DNA of 33,703 nucleotides from UBA6197 sp047638075 (GTDB lineage Bacteria > Pseudomonadota > Alphaproteobacteria > Rhodobacterales > Rhodobacteraceae), in assembly GCF_047638075.1 (NCBI RefSeq), contig NZ_JBLJBV010000097.1, forward strand, positions 1-33,703, read 5' to 3'. The notes under the pieces were generated by a model. The model saw only the letters and a program-made list of their open reading frames with translations, searched no databases and was not told where the DNA came from. This document shows positions 1 to 7,296 of this stretch, piece after piece (the stretch's first letter is position 1; each line of letters begins with the position of its first letter). Position numbers and translations under genes: made by a program.

Positions 1-2
1 TG

Positions 3-77
3 CGAAAGATGCTGCTGGGAAGCCAGACCGCGGAAGTGCTGGTCAAGACGCCGATTCCGGTGCTGGTCGTTCGCTAG
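3..77 (+). CDS. Universal stress protein (UspA family), C-terminal fragment
   Basis: The gene enters from the left edge, and only the last 24 codons and a TAG stop are present. The visible C-terminus includes LLGSQTAEVLVKTPIPVLVV. This is the typical UspA ending: a serine of the ATP-binding G-S motif, then a helix, then the final beta strand 'PVLVV'. Only the family assignment can be supported. Ligand binding and the subtype cannot be judged from this fragment. The gene converges on livM, which ends 80 bp downstream on the other strand. Confidence 0.72.
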   Translation, partial: RKMLLGSQTAEVLVKTPIPVLVVR

Positions 78-106
78 GCGAAAGCCAGGCTTGGGAACTG
101 GTGTCT

Positions 107-133
107 GGCGGTTTATTCTAGCCTAGTACCGCC
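107..133. terminator. Possible weak hairpin between convergent usp and livM
   Basis: GGCGGT (107-112) and ACCGCC (128-133) form 6-bp arms around an AT-rich 15-nt loop, in the short gap between two convergent genes. There is no clean U-run on either strand, so a bidirectional terminator is only a guess based on position. Confidence 0.22.
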
Positions 134-157
134 CCCACCAACCCCTTGGGTTTCGTT

Positions 158-1141
158 TCAGAGCGGCCGCTTGAACCAGCGTGCCAGAACCCCCACGATT
201 CCTTCGCGAAACAGCAACACACCGATAACGAATGCCGCGCCTTGGATGATCGTGACCCAGGCGCCAAGGCTGGCAAGGTAATTCTGCATCGCCACAATCA
301 GCGTCGCCCCCGCAATCGGCCCAAAGACCGTGCCCATGCCGCCCAATAGCGTCATCAGAACCACCTCGCCCGACATCGACCAATGCACATCGGTCAGCGA
401 GGCAAGCTGAACAACCTGGCTTTTCGTGGCCCCCGCCAGCCCCGCCATCGTGGCTGAAAGGGTAAAGACGATCAGCTTGTAGCGGTTGACCTGATAGCCC
501 AGCGATATCGCCCGCGGCTCATTTTCGCGGATGGCTTTCATCACCTGACCAAAGGGCGAATGAACGACGCGGTACAAAAACAGGATGCCGCCAAAGGTGA
601 TGACCAGCACAAAGAAATAAAGCGCCGTGTTGCTTTGCAGTGAAAACAGGCCAAACAGATCGCCACGCGGAACAGATTGGATACCGTCCTCTCCGCCGGT
701 AAAGCTGGCCTGAAGCGCAAAGAAATAGACCATCTGCGCAAAGGCCAGCGTCACCATCGCGAAATAGATCCCCTGCCGCCGGATCGACAGCGCGCCAATG
801 GCCAGCCCCAGCACGGCGGCGGCGGCGGTTCCGGCCAGCACGGCCAGTTCAGGCGTCAAGCCCCAGACCTTGGCGGCATGGGCCGCGACATAGCTCGCGC
901 CGCCAAAATAGGCCGCGTGGCCAAATGACAGCAGCCCGCCAAAGCCCAACAGCAGGTTGAACGCGGCAGCAAACAGCGCAAAACACATGACGTTCATCAA
1001 GAACACCGGGTAAACCACGAACGGCATCGCAACCATGAACACCAGCAGCACCAGAAAAATGACCCGGTGCAGGGCCGGCATACCGGCCTGGGCGGGCTGT
1101 GGGCGCGACGGCGCGGTCGTATTGGTTTTCATGACCGACAT
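158..1141 (-). CDS. livM: Branched-chain/amide ABC transporter permease, LivM type
   Basis: This is one of two permeases of a HAAT-family (branched-chain amino acid/amide/urea) ABC importer in the inner membrane. The protein is about 327 residues. It has a short polar N-terminus, then many hydrophobic segments, and the LivM hallmark region 'FNLLLGFGGLLSFGHAAYFGG' near residues 62-82. The C-terminal 'LLGGMGTVFGPIAGA' loop is the part expected to contact the ATPases. A GTG at 1144 directly precedes the ATG at 1141. I chose the ATG because a GGAGG sits 8 nt before it, and because TGATG then couples it to the livH stop. It is the last gene of the livG-F-binding protein-H-M operon. The substrate cannot be told from the permease. 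Confidence 0.9.
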   Translation of the reverse strand: MSVMKTNTTAPSRPQPAQAGMPALHRVIFLVLLVFMVAMPFVVYPVFLMNVMCFALFAAAFNLLLGFGGLLSFGHAAYFGGASYVAAHAAKVWGLTPELAVLAGTAAAAVLGLAIGALSIRRQGIYFAMVTLAFAQMVYFFALQASFTGGEDGIQSVPRGDLFGLFSLQSNTALYFFVLVITFGGILFLYRVVHSPFGQVMKAIRENEPRAISLGYQVNRYKLIVFTLSATMAGLAGATKSQVVQLASLTDVHWSMSGEVVLMTLLGGMGTVFGPIAGATLIVAMQNYLASLGAWVTIIQGAAFVIGVLLFREGIVGVLARWFKRPL

Positions 1142-2028
1142 CACGCAGACCTCCCGAACAGCCCCTCGGGCTTGATTAACAAAACGATTGCCATGATGAC
1201 AAAGATCACCACGGCCGAGCCTTCCGGATAGAAAACACGGGTCAGCCCCTCGACCAGGCCAAGACCGTAACCGGTGACAATCGCCCCCATGATTGACCCC
1301 ATGCCGCCGATCACCACCACCGCAAAGACCACGATGATCATATCCGCACCCATGTTCGGGTTGACCGCATACATCGGCGCCGCCAGCACCCCGGCAAAGC
1401 CGGCCAGCGCAACGCCAAAGCCGTAGGTCAGCATGATCATCAGCGGCACGTTGATGCCGAACGCCCCCACCAGCGCGGGGTTTTCGGTCGCGGCGCGCAG
1501 ATAGGCGCCCAGCCGGGTTTTTTCAATCATGAACCAGGTGCCAAAGCAGACCACAACCGAGGCCACCACCACCCAGGCGCGGTAAGTTGGCAAGAACATG
1601 AAGCCCAGATTATACCCACCCGACAGCGATCGCGGAATCTGGTAGGGCAGGCCCGAAATGCCGTAGGCGTTGCGAAACAACCCCTGCAGGATCAGCGCAA
1701 GGCCAAAGGTCAGCAAAAGCCCGTAAAGATGGTCCAGATGGTAAAGCCGCGAAATCATCAGCCGTTCCAGCACGATGCCAAAGGCGCCAACGATCAGCGG
1801 TACCAGAATAAGCGCGGGCCAATAGCTGATGCCAAGGTAATGCAGCAGCATCCAGCCCACGAAAGCGCCCATCATGTATTGGGCACCGTGGGCAAAATTG
1901 ATGATGTTCAGCAGCCCAAAGATGACCGCCAGACCCAGGGATAAAACCGCATAGAACGACCCGTTGATCAGGCCCAGCAGCAGTTGCCCCATCAGCACCT
2001 GTGGCGCGATTCCCAATAGTTCGAACAT
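1141..2028 (-). CDS. livH: Branched-chain/amide ABC transporter permease, LivH type
   Basis: This is the second membrane subunit of the HAAT importer (295 residues), partner of LivM. The N-terminus carries the LivH signature 'GLINGSFYAVLSLGLAVIFGLLNIINFAHGA' region. The C-terminal part contains 'FAVVVIGGMGSIMGAIVTGY', the conserved loop before the last membrane segments. Hydrophobic segments span nearly the whole length. The start is ATG at 2028, and the stop overlaps the livM start (TGATG). It is separated from the binding-protein gene by 73 bp that hold a stable hairpin, which suggests its mRNA level may be set separately from that of the binding protein. Confidence 0.92.
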   Translation of the reverse strand: MFELLGIAPQVLMGQLLLGLINGSFYAVLSLGLAVIFGLLNIINFAHGAQYMMGAFVGWMLLHYLGISYWPALILVPLIVGAFGIVLERLMISRLYHLDHLYGLLLTFGLALILQGLFRNAYGISGLPYQIPRSLSGGYNLGFMFLPTYRAWVVVASVVVCFGTWFMIEKTRLGAYLRAATENPALVGAFGINVPLMIMLTYGFGVALAGFAGVLAAPMYAVNPNMGADMIIVVFAVVVIGGMGSIMGAIVTGYGLGLVEGLTRVFYPEGSAVVIFVIMAIVLLIKPEGLFGRSA

Positions 2029-2062
2029 ATACGGACCCCAGTTGGCGGCGGCGGTTCAAATG

Positions 2063-2088
2063 GGCGGCACCCCGAAAGGGATGCCGCC
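2063..2088 (-). promoter_or_regulatory. Intra-operon stem-loop between binding-protein gene and livH
   Basis: In the operon-sense (minus) RNA, an 11-bp stem GGCGGCAUCCC/GGGGUGCCGCC closes a UUUC loop. One pair is a U-G wobble. On the other strand the same position is a C/A mismatch, so only the sense transcript forms the full stem. No U-run follows, and it starts 13 bp after the binding-protein stop. Such hairpins are known after binding-protein genes in ABC operons, where they stabilise the upstream mRNA or cut read-through. That role is inferred here. Confidence 0.65.
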
Positions 2089-2101
2089 TCAGGCCATGGC
2101 C

Positions 2102-3301
2102 TTATTTTTTGGTAAAGTCGCACTCATCCAGCATCGGCAGGAAGGCATCTTCACCGCTGATTGTGGCGATCTGATTGTAGAGGTCCCATTCACCCGTCGA
2201 GTCTTCGGGTTTTTTCACTTCGAACAGGAACATGTCGTGGATCGCGCGCCCGTCACCACGGATGTAACCCTTGCCAAACAGCGGGTCATCAAACGGGGTT
2301 TCTTTCATCTTGGCGGCCACGGCCAGATTGTCCGTGTTGCCAACCGCTTCGACGGCTTGCAGATAGTGCATTGCCGAAGAATAGACCCCCGCCTGCACCA
2401 TTGTCGGCTTTGATCCGTGAATGGCCTCAAAGCGCGTCGACCATTCGCGGGTTGCATCGTTTTGATCCCAGTAGAACGCTTCGGTCAGCGACAGGCCCTG
2501 CGATGTCTGCGGGCCCAGTGCATGAACGTCAGTCACAAACATCAGCAGCGCGGCAAGTTTCTGCCCCGCCTGCGTGATGCCGAATTCTGACGCCTGCTTG
2601 ATCGCGTTCACCGTGTCGCCGCCCGCATTGGCAAGGCCGATCACATTCGCGCCGCTGGCCTGCGCCTGGAGCAGGAACGACGAAAAGTCGGTGGCGGGGA
2701 ACGGCACGTTCACGGTGCCCACAACCTCGCCGCCGGTTGCTTTGACGACGCGCGCGGTCTGGTCTTCCAGGGAATGGCCAAAGGCATAGTCGGCGGTCAG
2801 GAAAAACCACTTTTTGCCGCCCGCCTCGGTCATCGCCTTGCCGGTGCCATTGGCCAGCGCGGCGGTGTCATAGGTCCAGTGAATCGTGGTCGGCTTGCAC
2901 TGTGCGCCGGTCAGATCCGTTGCCCCTGCCCCCGAATCTATCAATAGCCCGCCCATCTGGTTGCTGATTTCAGCCACCGCCAGCGCCACAGACGAGGTGG
3001 GCACGTCAAAGATGGCATTGACCTTGTCAACCTCATACCACTGCCGCGCAATGTTTGAGCCGATGTCAGGCTTGTTCTGGTGGTCGGCCGAGATGATTTC
3101 AACCGCAAGGCCCTTTTCGGCGGCCTTGAAATCCTCGACGGCCATGCGCGCCGCAACAACCGAGCCTTCGCCCGACAGGTCGGCATAGACGCCCGAACGG
3201 TCATTGAGCACGCCGATCTTTACCTGAATATCCGCCGCCAGCACCGGCGAGGTCGCCAGCGCAGCAAGCGAGATGCCCCCCAACAGTATCCGCTTCAACA
3301 T
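2102..3301 (-). CDS. Periplasmic substrate-binding protein of HAAT ABC transporter
   Basis: This captures the substrate in the periplasm for the LivHM-LivGF importer. The 399-residue protein has a Sec signal peptide (MLKRILLGGISLAALATSPV..., likely cleaved after VLA). A type I periplasmic-binding fold of the Peripla_BP_6/LivK class follows: 'IKIGVLNDRSG'-like first strand, then 'GSNIARQWYEVDKVNAIF', 'DYAFGHSLEDQ' and 'PATDFSSFLLQAQ'. I chose the ATG at 3301 because AGGGAG lies about 8 nt upstream and the signal peptide starts there. A frame-open codon at 3328 is less likely. This family binds leucine-type amino acids, amides, urea and various aromatic or amine compounds. The neighbours (gamma-glutamylamide synthetase, FAD amine oxidase) hint at an amine or amino acid, but the ligand is unknown. 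Confidence 0.88.
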   Translation of the reverse strand: MLKRILLGGISLAALATSPVLAADIQVKIGVLNDRSGVYADLSGEGSVVAARMAVEDFKAAEKGLAVEIISADHQNKPDIGSNIARQWYEVDKVNAIFDVPTSSVALAVAEISNQMGGLLIDSGAGATDLTGAQCKPTTIHWTYDTAALANGTGKAMTEAGGKKWFFLTADYAFGHSLEDQTARVVKATGGEVVGTVNVPFPATDFSSFLLQAQASGANVIGLANAGGDTVNAIKQASEFGITQAGQKLAALLMFVTDVHALGPQTSQGLSLTEAFYWDQNDATREWSTRFEAIHGSKPTMVQAGVYSSAMHYLQAVEAVGNTDNLAVAAKMKETPFDDPLFGKGYIRGDGRAIHDMFLFEVKKPEDSTGEWDLYNQIATISGEDAFLPMLDECDFTKK

Positions 3302-3349
3302 GGATCGTTCTCCCTTTGTTATGCGCAATGCGCTTTTATCCTGGGTATT

Positions 3350-4087
3350 TCAGACGCCCAGATAGGCGTGCAGCTTGTCCAGGTTCTGGTCCAGCGCGGC
3401 ATTGGGGATCATGTCGATCACCTGACCTTGCTCGACGACATAATGGCGGTCAGCGACCGACGCGGCAAAGCGCAGGTTCTGCTCGACCAGGACAATGGTA
3501 AAACCCTCTTTCTTCAGCTCGCGGATGGTGGCGCCAATGTGCTGCACGATGACCGGGGCCAGACCCTCGGTCGGCTCGTCCAGCAGCAAAACGCGCGCGC
3601 CGGTACGCAGGATGCGGGCAATCGCCAGCATCTGCTGTTCGCCCCCCGAAAGTTTGGTGCCCTGACTGCGGCGACGCTCCTTGAGGTTGGGAAACAACTG
3701 GTAAATCCGTTCAACCGTCAGGCCACCCGCCGCAATCCGGGGTGGCAGCATCAGATTTTCCTCGACGTTCAGCGACGAAAAGATGCCGCGTTCTTCGGGG
3801 CACAGCGCAATACCCAGCCGCGCGATATGGCGCGGTTGCAGGTCGATCGTCTCAACCCCGTTGAACCGAACCGAGCCGGCACGCCGCGGCAAAAGCCCCA
3901 TGATCGCCGCTAGGGTCGAGGTTTTTCCCGCACCGTTGCGCCCCAAAAGCGTGACAACCTCGCCTTCTTTCACGTCAAAAGTGATGCCGTGCAGCACATG
4001 GCTTTCGCCATACCAGCCGTTCAGATCCTGCACCGCCAACAACGCATCGGTTGCCGCTGTCTGGTGCAGTTTCGCGGTTTTGATCAT
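3350..4087 (-). CDS. livF: HAAT ABC transporter ATP-binding protein, LivF type
   Basis: This is a cytoplasmic ATPase of the importer (245 residues). Walker A is GRNGAGKTS at residues 49-57, the ABC signature is 'LSGGEQQMLAIAR', and Walker B is 'VLLLDEPTEGLAP', the LivF-specific version. The H-loop region follows in 'FTIVLVEQNLRFA'. About 15 N-terminal residues before 'LLAVQDLNGWYG' are extra relative to typical LivF. Its ATG overlaps the livG stop by 4 bp (ATGA), so the two ATPases are probably translationally coupled. The binding-protein gene begins 48 bp downstream. Confidence 0.93.
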   Translation of the reverse strand: MIKTAKLHQTAATDALLAVQDLNGWYGESHVLHGITFDVKEGEVVTLLGRNGAGKTSTLAAIMGLLPRRAGSVRFNGVETIDLQPRHIARLGIALCPEERGIFSSLNVEENLMLPPRIAAGGLTVERIYQLFPNLKERRRSQGTKLSGGEQQMLAIARILRTGARVLLLDEPTEGLAPVIVQHIGATIRELKKEGFTIVLVEQNLRFAASVADRHYVVEQGQVIDMIPNAALDQNLDKLHAYLGV

Positions 4088-4830
4088 GCTTCCGCTCCGA
4101 TATAGGCCTCGATCACGGCGGGCGATTTGGAGACCGTTTCATAGTCGCCCTCGGCCAGAATTTCGCCGCGCGCCAATACGGTAATCCGGTCCGACAGGTC
4201 TGCCACCACCGAAAGGTTGTGTTCCACCATCAGCACGGTGCGGTTCTTGGCGACCTTTCGGATCAGTGCCGAAATCCGGTCAACATCTTGCTGGGTCATG
4301 CCCGCCATCGGCTCATCCAAAAGCAGCATACCGGGATCAAGCGCCAGCGTCGTTGCAATTTCCAGCGCGCGTTTGCGGCCATATGACAGCTCTGCGGCGC
4401 GATGATTGACGAATTCGGTCAGCCCAACCTCGTCAATGCGGGCGCGCGCATCGTCATCATAGCGGCTTAGTGCCTTTTCGCTGCGCCAGAAATCAAAGCT
4501 TTCGCCGCGGCGGCGTTGCAGCGCGATCCGCACGTTTTGCAGCACGCTGAGATCCGAAAACACCGCCGAAATCTGAAAGGACCGCACCAGCCCCAGCTGC
4601 GCAATATCAGCAGGCGACATGCGTGTGATGTCACGGCCCTTGTAGGTTATCCGCCCCGATGTCGGCTGTAGGAATTTGGTCAAAAGGTTGAAACATGTGG
4701 TTTTGCCCGCGCCGTTCGGGCCGATCAGCGCGTGGATCGTGCCTTCCTCAACCTCAAGGGTGACGTTGTTGACCGCGACAAAGCCCTTGAACTCTTTCGT
4801 CAGCCCTTCGGCTTTCAGTATCACACTCAT
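4084..4830 (-). CDS. livG: HAAT ABC transporter ATP-binding protein, LivG type
   Basis: This is the first gene of the five-gene minus-strand operon (248 residues) and the ATPase partner of LivF. Walker A is GPNGAGKTT at 37-45. The signature is 'LSYGRKRALEIA', the LivG-type variant of LSGGQ. Walker B is 'MLLLDEPMAGM', and the H-loop is in 'VLMVEHNLSVV'. The start is ATG at 4828-4830. The upstream 284 bp up to the GntR gene hold a perfect 16-bp palindrome (4994-5009) and a 12-bp element shared with the GntR operator region, so control by that regulator is plausible. Confidence 0.93.
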   Translation of the reverse strand: MSVILKAEGLTKEFKGFVAVNNVTLEVEEGTIHALIGPNGAGKTTCFNLLTKFLQPTSGRITYKGRDITRMSPADIAQLGLVRSFQISAVFSDLSVLQNVRIALQRRRGESFDFWRSEKALSRYDDDARARIDEVGLTEFVNHRAAELSYGRKRALEIATTLALDPGMLLLDEPMAGMTQQDVDRISALIRKVAKNRTVLMVEHNLSVVADLSDRITVLARGEILAEGDYETVSKSPAVIEAYIGAEA

Positions 4831-4993
4831 GAAAAGGCCAACCCCACACGCAGGGCGGTCGCGTCAGTCGACTGCATGATGTTCCCCCCAGCGATCAAAC
4901 CGGTTATTTTTGTTGTTGGGTAGATGTTTGCGCGACTTTGCCCAGTTGTCAATGCCGGTGTGGGCGCGTGACGTAGCGAAAGATCGGCAGGCT

Positions 4994-5009
4994 TAATGCG
5001 CGCGCATTA
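4994..5009. repeat. Perfect 16-bp palindrome upstream of livG
   Basis: TAATGCGCGCGCATTA equals its own reverse complement, and the flanking bases do not extend it. It lies about 165 bp upstream of the livG start in non-coding DNA. It could be a dimeric regulator site. No known consensus is recognised. Confidence 0.5.
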
Positions 5010-5033
5010 TCAGGGGTGGGTCGCCCAAAATGA

Positions 5034-5045
5034 TATCACAAAATT
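5034..5045. promoter_or_regulatory. 12-bp element shared with the GntR operator region
   Basis: TATCACAAAATT occurs here, upstream of the livG operon, and again at 5912-5923, where it overlaps the right arm of the GntR-gene operator. Here it overlaps the 8-bp palindrome TGATATCA (5031-5038). It is a candidate secondary site for the neighbouring regulator. Confidence 0.4.
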
Positions 5046-5114
5046 GCCCCGGATAGGCCAGAACAGGCCGGATGTTTGCCGGGTGCTGCCCCCCATTTGC
5101 GAGTGATCCAGCGC

Positions 5115-5822
5115 TTAATCGGGTCTCGACAGCGTATCTGCCGCGCAGTTTTGCAGGAATTGCTTTCCAGATCTGTAGATTCCGTCCCGGATATCTGCCT
5201 CGATTGCGACCGAAAGGGCGATGGCGTCGCGTGCCCTCAGCGCGCGGATGATTTCCTGATGGCGGTCGATCACATAGTATTCCAAGCCGGTCTCTATGAC
5301 CTGCCGCTGAAACGGGCCAAGCTGCATCCAGATGCTTTCAATGATCGGCATTGCCACCTGATGCGGGTTGGCGGTGTAAAGTTGGCGGTGGAATTGGTGG
5401 TTCAGAACCGTCAGGTGCGATGGGTCGTGGTTTTCAATCGCCTGGTCCATCCGAGTGTCCAATTCGACAATTTCGTCGATCAAAATCTCGGATACATAAG
5501 GCAATGCACGCACTGCGGCGTAGGATTCGATCGCGCCTCTAAGGCTGAGGATTTCTTCAAACCTGGCGGGCGTCATGGCGGGAATCTGCATCCTGCGGTT
5601 GCCCAGCACCTCAATGGCGTGTTCTGAACTAAGCCGGCGGACGGCCTCGCGGATGGGTGTGGGGCTGCAAGACAGAACTTCGGCCAGGCCGCGGAAGGTC
5701 AGCGTGGTTCCCGGCTCTATCGCGCCGGTCATGATAGCGGCGCGCAACCTTTGGTAAACGCCTTCCTGATCAGTGATCCCCGGCGCAAGCGGAACTTCTG
5801 GAATCTGTGGGAATTGGGCCAT
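5115..5822 (-). CDS. GntR-family transcriptional regulator, FadR/FCD subfamily
   Basis: This is a predicted ligand-responsive repressor or activator of 235 residues. The N-terminal winged helix-turn-helix covers about residues 15-80 ('VYQRLRAAIMTG' then 'FRGLAEVLSCSPTPIREAVRRLSSE'). An all-helical FCD ligand domain follows ('GAIESYAAVRAL', 'LNHQFHRQLY', 'RHQEIIRALRARD'). In the usual FCD metal site (Asp, His, His, His) the first position appears to be Asn ('N-H-Q-F-H'), and the last His position appears to be Asp ('EADIRDG'). Ligand binding may therefore differ from metal-dependent members. I chose the ATG at 5822 because AGGA lies 11 nt upstream. In-frame starts at 5834 and 5906 are less likely; the latter lies inside the palindromic operator. 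It is divergent from the glutamine-synthetase-like gene. Confidence 0.85.
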   Translation of the reverse strand: MAQFPQIPEVPLAPGITDQEGVYQRLRAAIMTGAIEPGTTLTFRGLAEVLSCSPTPIREAVRRLSSEHAIEVLGNRRMQIPAMTPARFEEILSLRGAIESYAAVRALPYVSEILIDEIVELDTRMDQAIENHDPSHLTVLNHQFHRQLYTANPHQVAMPIIESIWMQLGPFQRQVIETGLEYYVIDRHQEIIRALRARDAIALSVAIEADIRDGIYRSGKQFLQNCAADTLSRPD

Positions 5823-5890
5823 GGCGCTTTTCATCCTGTGGTGTTGGGCTGTCGTCCTATTGGAAAATACAGTTGACCTGAACCTGAGTA

Positions 5891-5916
5891 TGATAGTATC
5901 TGACATAATACTATCA
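5891..5916. promoter_or_regulatory. Palindromic operator between gntR and the gamma-glutamyl operon
   Basis: TGATAGTAT (5891-5899) and ATACTATCA (5908-5916) are perfect 9-bp inverted arms around an 8-bp spacer, ending 24 bp before the ATG at 5941. On the minus strand, TTGTGA and TATCAT 18 bp apart resemble a promoter for the regulator gene, and this overlaps the palindrome. That geometry suggests autoregulation plus control of the divergent operon by the adjacent GntR protein. The binding itself is inferred. Confidence 0.7.
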
Positions 5917-5940
5917 CAAAATTAGACCTGAGGGTGCAAT

Positions 5941-7296
5941 ATGCAAGATCACGATCACCTTGAGTGGCTGCGCCAGCAGGACGGCATCGACCACATTTTT
6001 GCCACAATCTGCGACCTGAATGGAACGCTGCGCGGCAAACGGATTGATGTGGCGCAGGCTGACAAGGTTCTTGACGGCAGTGTGCGGATGCCGTTGTCGC
6101 TGGCCGGGTTGGATATTTGGGGCGAAGACATCGAGGTTAGCGCGCTGGTGTTTGAAACCGGCGATGCCGACGGTATTTGCCGCCACACGGGGCGCGGTAT
6201 TCTGCCGATCAACTGGACGTCGCAGCCGACCGCGCTGATCCCGCTGTGGCTGTTCGAAGAGGATGGCAAGCCATTCCTGGGCGATCCGCGCCACGCACTG
6301 AACAGCGTGGTCCAACGCTATGCCGAACGCGGCCTGACCCCGGTTGTCGCCACCGAGTTGGAATTTTATCTGGTGGATCCAAGCGAGCCAACACCGCAGC
6401 CGCCACATTCCCCGGTCACGGGCCGCCGGCTTGACTCTGACGGTGCCCTGTCGCTGGACGATCTGGAACATTTCGACGCCTTCCTGAACGATGTCTACGC
6501 CGCGTGTCATGCGCAGGGCATCCCCGCCGATACCGCCATTTCCGAAAACGGCGCTGGCCAGTTTGAAATCAACATGCGCCACATTGGCGACGCGCTGCGC
6601 GCCGCTGATGACGCGGTCCTGTTCAAGCGTCTGGTGCGTGGTATCGCCCGCAAGCACGGCTTTGCGGCGACGTTCATGGCCAAACCCTACGGCTTTCGCG
6701 CCGGTAGCGGCTTTCATGTGCATTTTTCGCTAGAGGACAAAGACGGCAACAACGTCTTTGACGATGGCGGCGAAGCTGGCTCCGCGATAATGTCGCATGC
6801 GGTTGCGGGCTTGCTGCGCACGATGCAGGAAAACACCCTGGTCTTTGCGCCGCATGAAAATTCGTTCCGCCGCCTTTTGCCGGGCATGCACGCGCCCTCC
6901 AGCGTGGCCTGGGGCTATGAAAACCGCACCGTGGCCGTGCGTATCCCCGGTGGCCATCACAAGGCCCGCCGGATCGAGCATCGCGTTGCCGGTGCGGATG
7001 CCAACCCCTACCTTGTGCTGGCCAGCATTCTGGGGGGCGCCCTTTTGGGCATCGAAGAAGCATGGGAGCCTGCCGAGGCCCTTGTTGGTGACGCCTACGA
7101 AATGGCGAAAGAGCTGCCCCACCTGCCGCTGGACTGGGCCTCAGCGATCCAGGCGTTCAAGGCGGGGGCGCATGTGCGTTCAATCTATGCGCCGCGTCTG
7201 CAAAGGATGCTGGTGGATTGTAAACGCCAGGAACAGTTACGATTCACGCGGCAGGTCACTTCTTTTGAATATGACAGCTATCTGGAGACAGTCTGA
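5941..7296 (+). CDS. Glutamine-synthetase-like gamma-glutamylamide synthetase (PuuA/GlnA-type)
   Basis: This is an ATP-dependent ligase of the glutamine synthetase superfamily (451 residues), predicted to join glutamate to an amine. The GS catalytic features are present: 'ATELEFYL' (E139, E141), 'SENGAGQFEIN' (E202, E209), 'GSGFHVHFS' (H259, H261), 'NSFRRLLPGMHAP', 'ENRTVAVRIP', and 'RRIEHRVAGADANPYL' (E346, R348). The adenylylation loop of housekeeping GlnA is not seen. With a PuuB-like oxidase overlapping its stop by 1 bp (TGATG), the usual reading is gamma-glutamyl-polyamine synthesis. Relatives act on ethanolamine, isopropylamine and other amines, so the substrate is open. AGGG lies about 6 nt before the ATG. 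Expression is probably controlled through the palindrome just upstream. Confidence 0.88.
   Translation: MQDHDHLEWLRQQDGIDHIFATICDLNGTLRGKRIDVAQADKVLDGSVRMPLSLAGLDIWGEDIEVSALVFETGDADGICRHTGRGILPINWTSQPTALIPLWLFEEDGKPFLGDPRHALNSVVQRYAERGLTPVVATELEFYLVDPSEPTPQPPHSPVTGRRLDSDGALSLDDLEHFDAFLNDVYAACHAQGIPADTAISENGAGQFEINMRHIGDALRAADDAVLFKRLVRGIARKHGFAATFMAKPYGFRAGSGFHVHFSLEDKDGNNVFDDGGEAGSAIMSHAVAGLLRTMQENTLVFAPHENSFRRLLPGMHAPSSVAWGYENRTVAVRIPGGHHKARRIEHRVAGADANPYLVLASILGGALLGIEEAWEPAEALVGDAYEMAKELPHLPLDWASAIQAFKAGAHVRSIYAPRLQRMLVDCKRQEQLRFTRQVTSFEYDSYLETV

Noticed and set aside
158..4830. Assigning the ABC transporter specifically to leucine/isoleucine/valine
   Set aside because: HAAT transporters carry many ligands, and the adjacent gamma-glutamyl amine genes argue against assuming branched-chain amino acids.
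5914..6723. 269-codon minus-strand frame opposite the GS-like ligase
   Set aside because: The ligase frame contains all the GS catalytic motifs; the opposite frame shows nothing recognisable.
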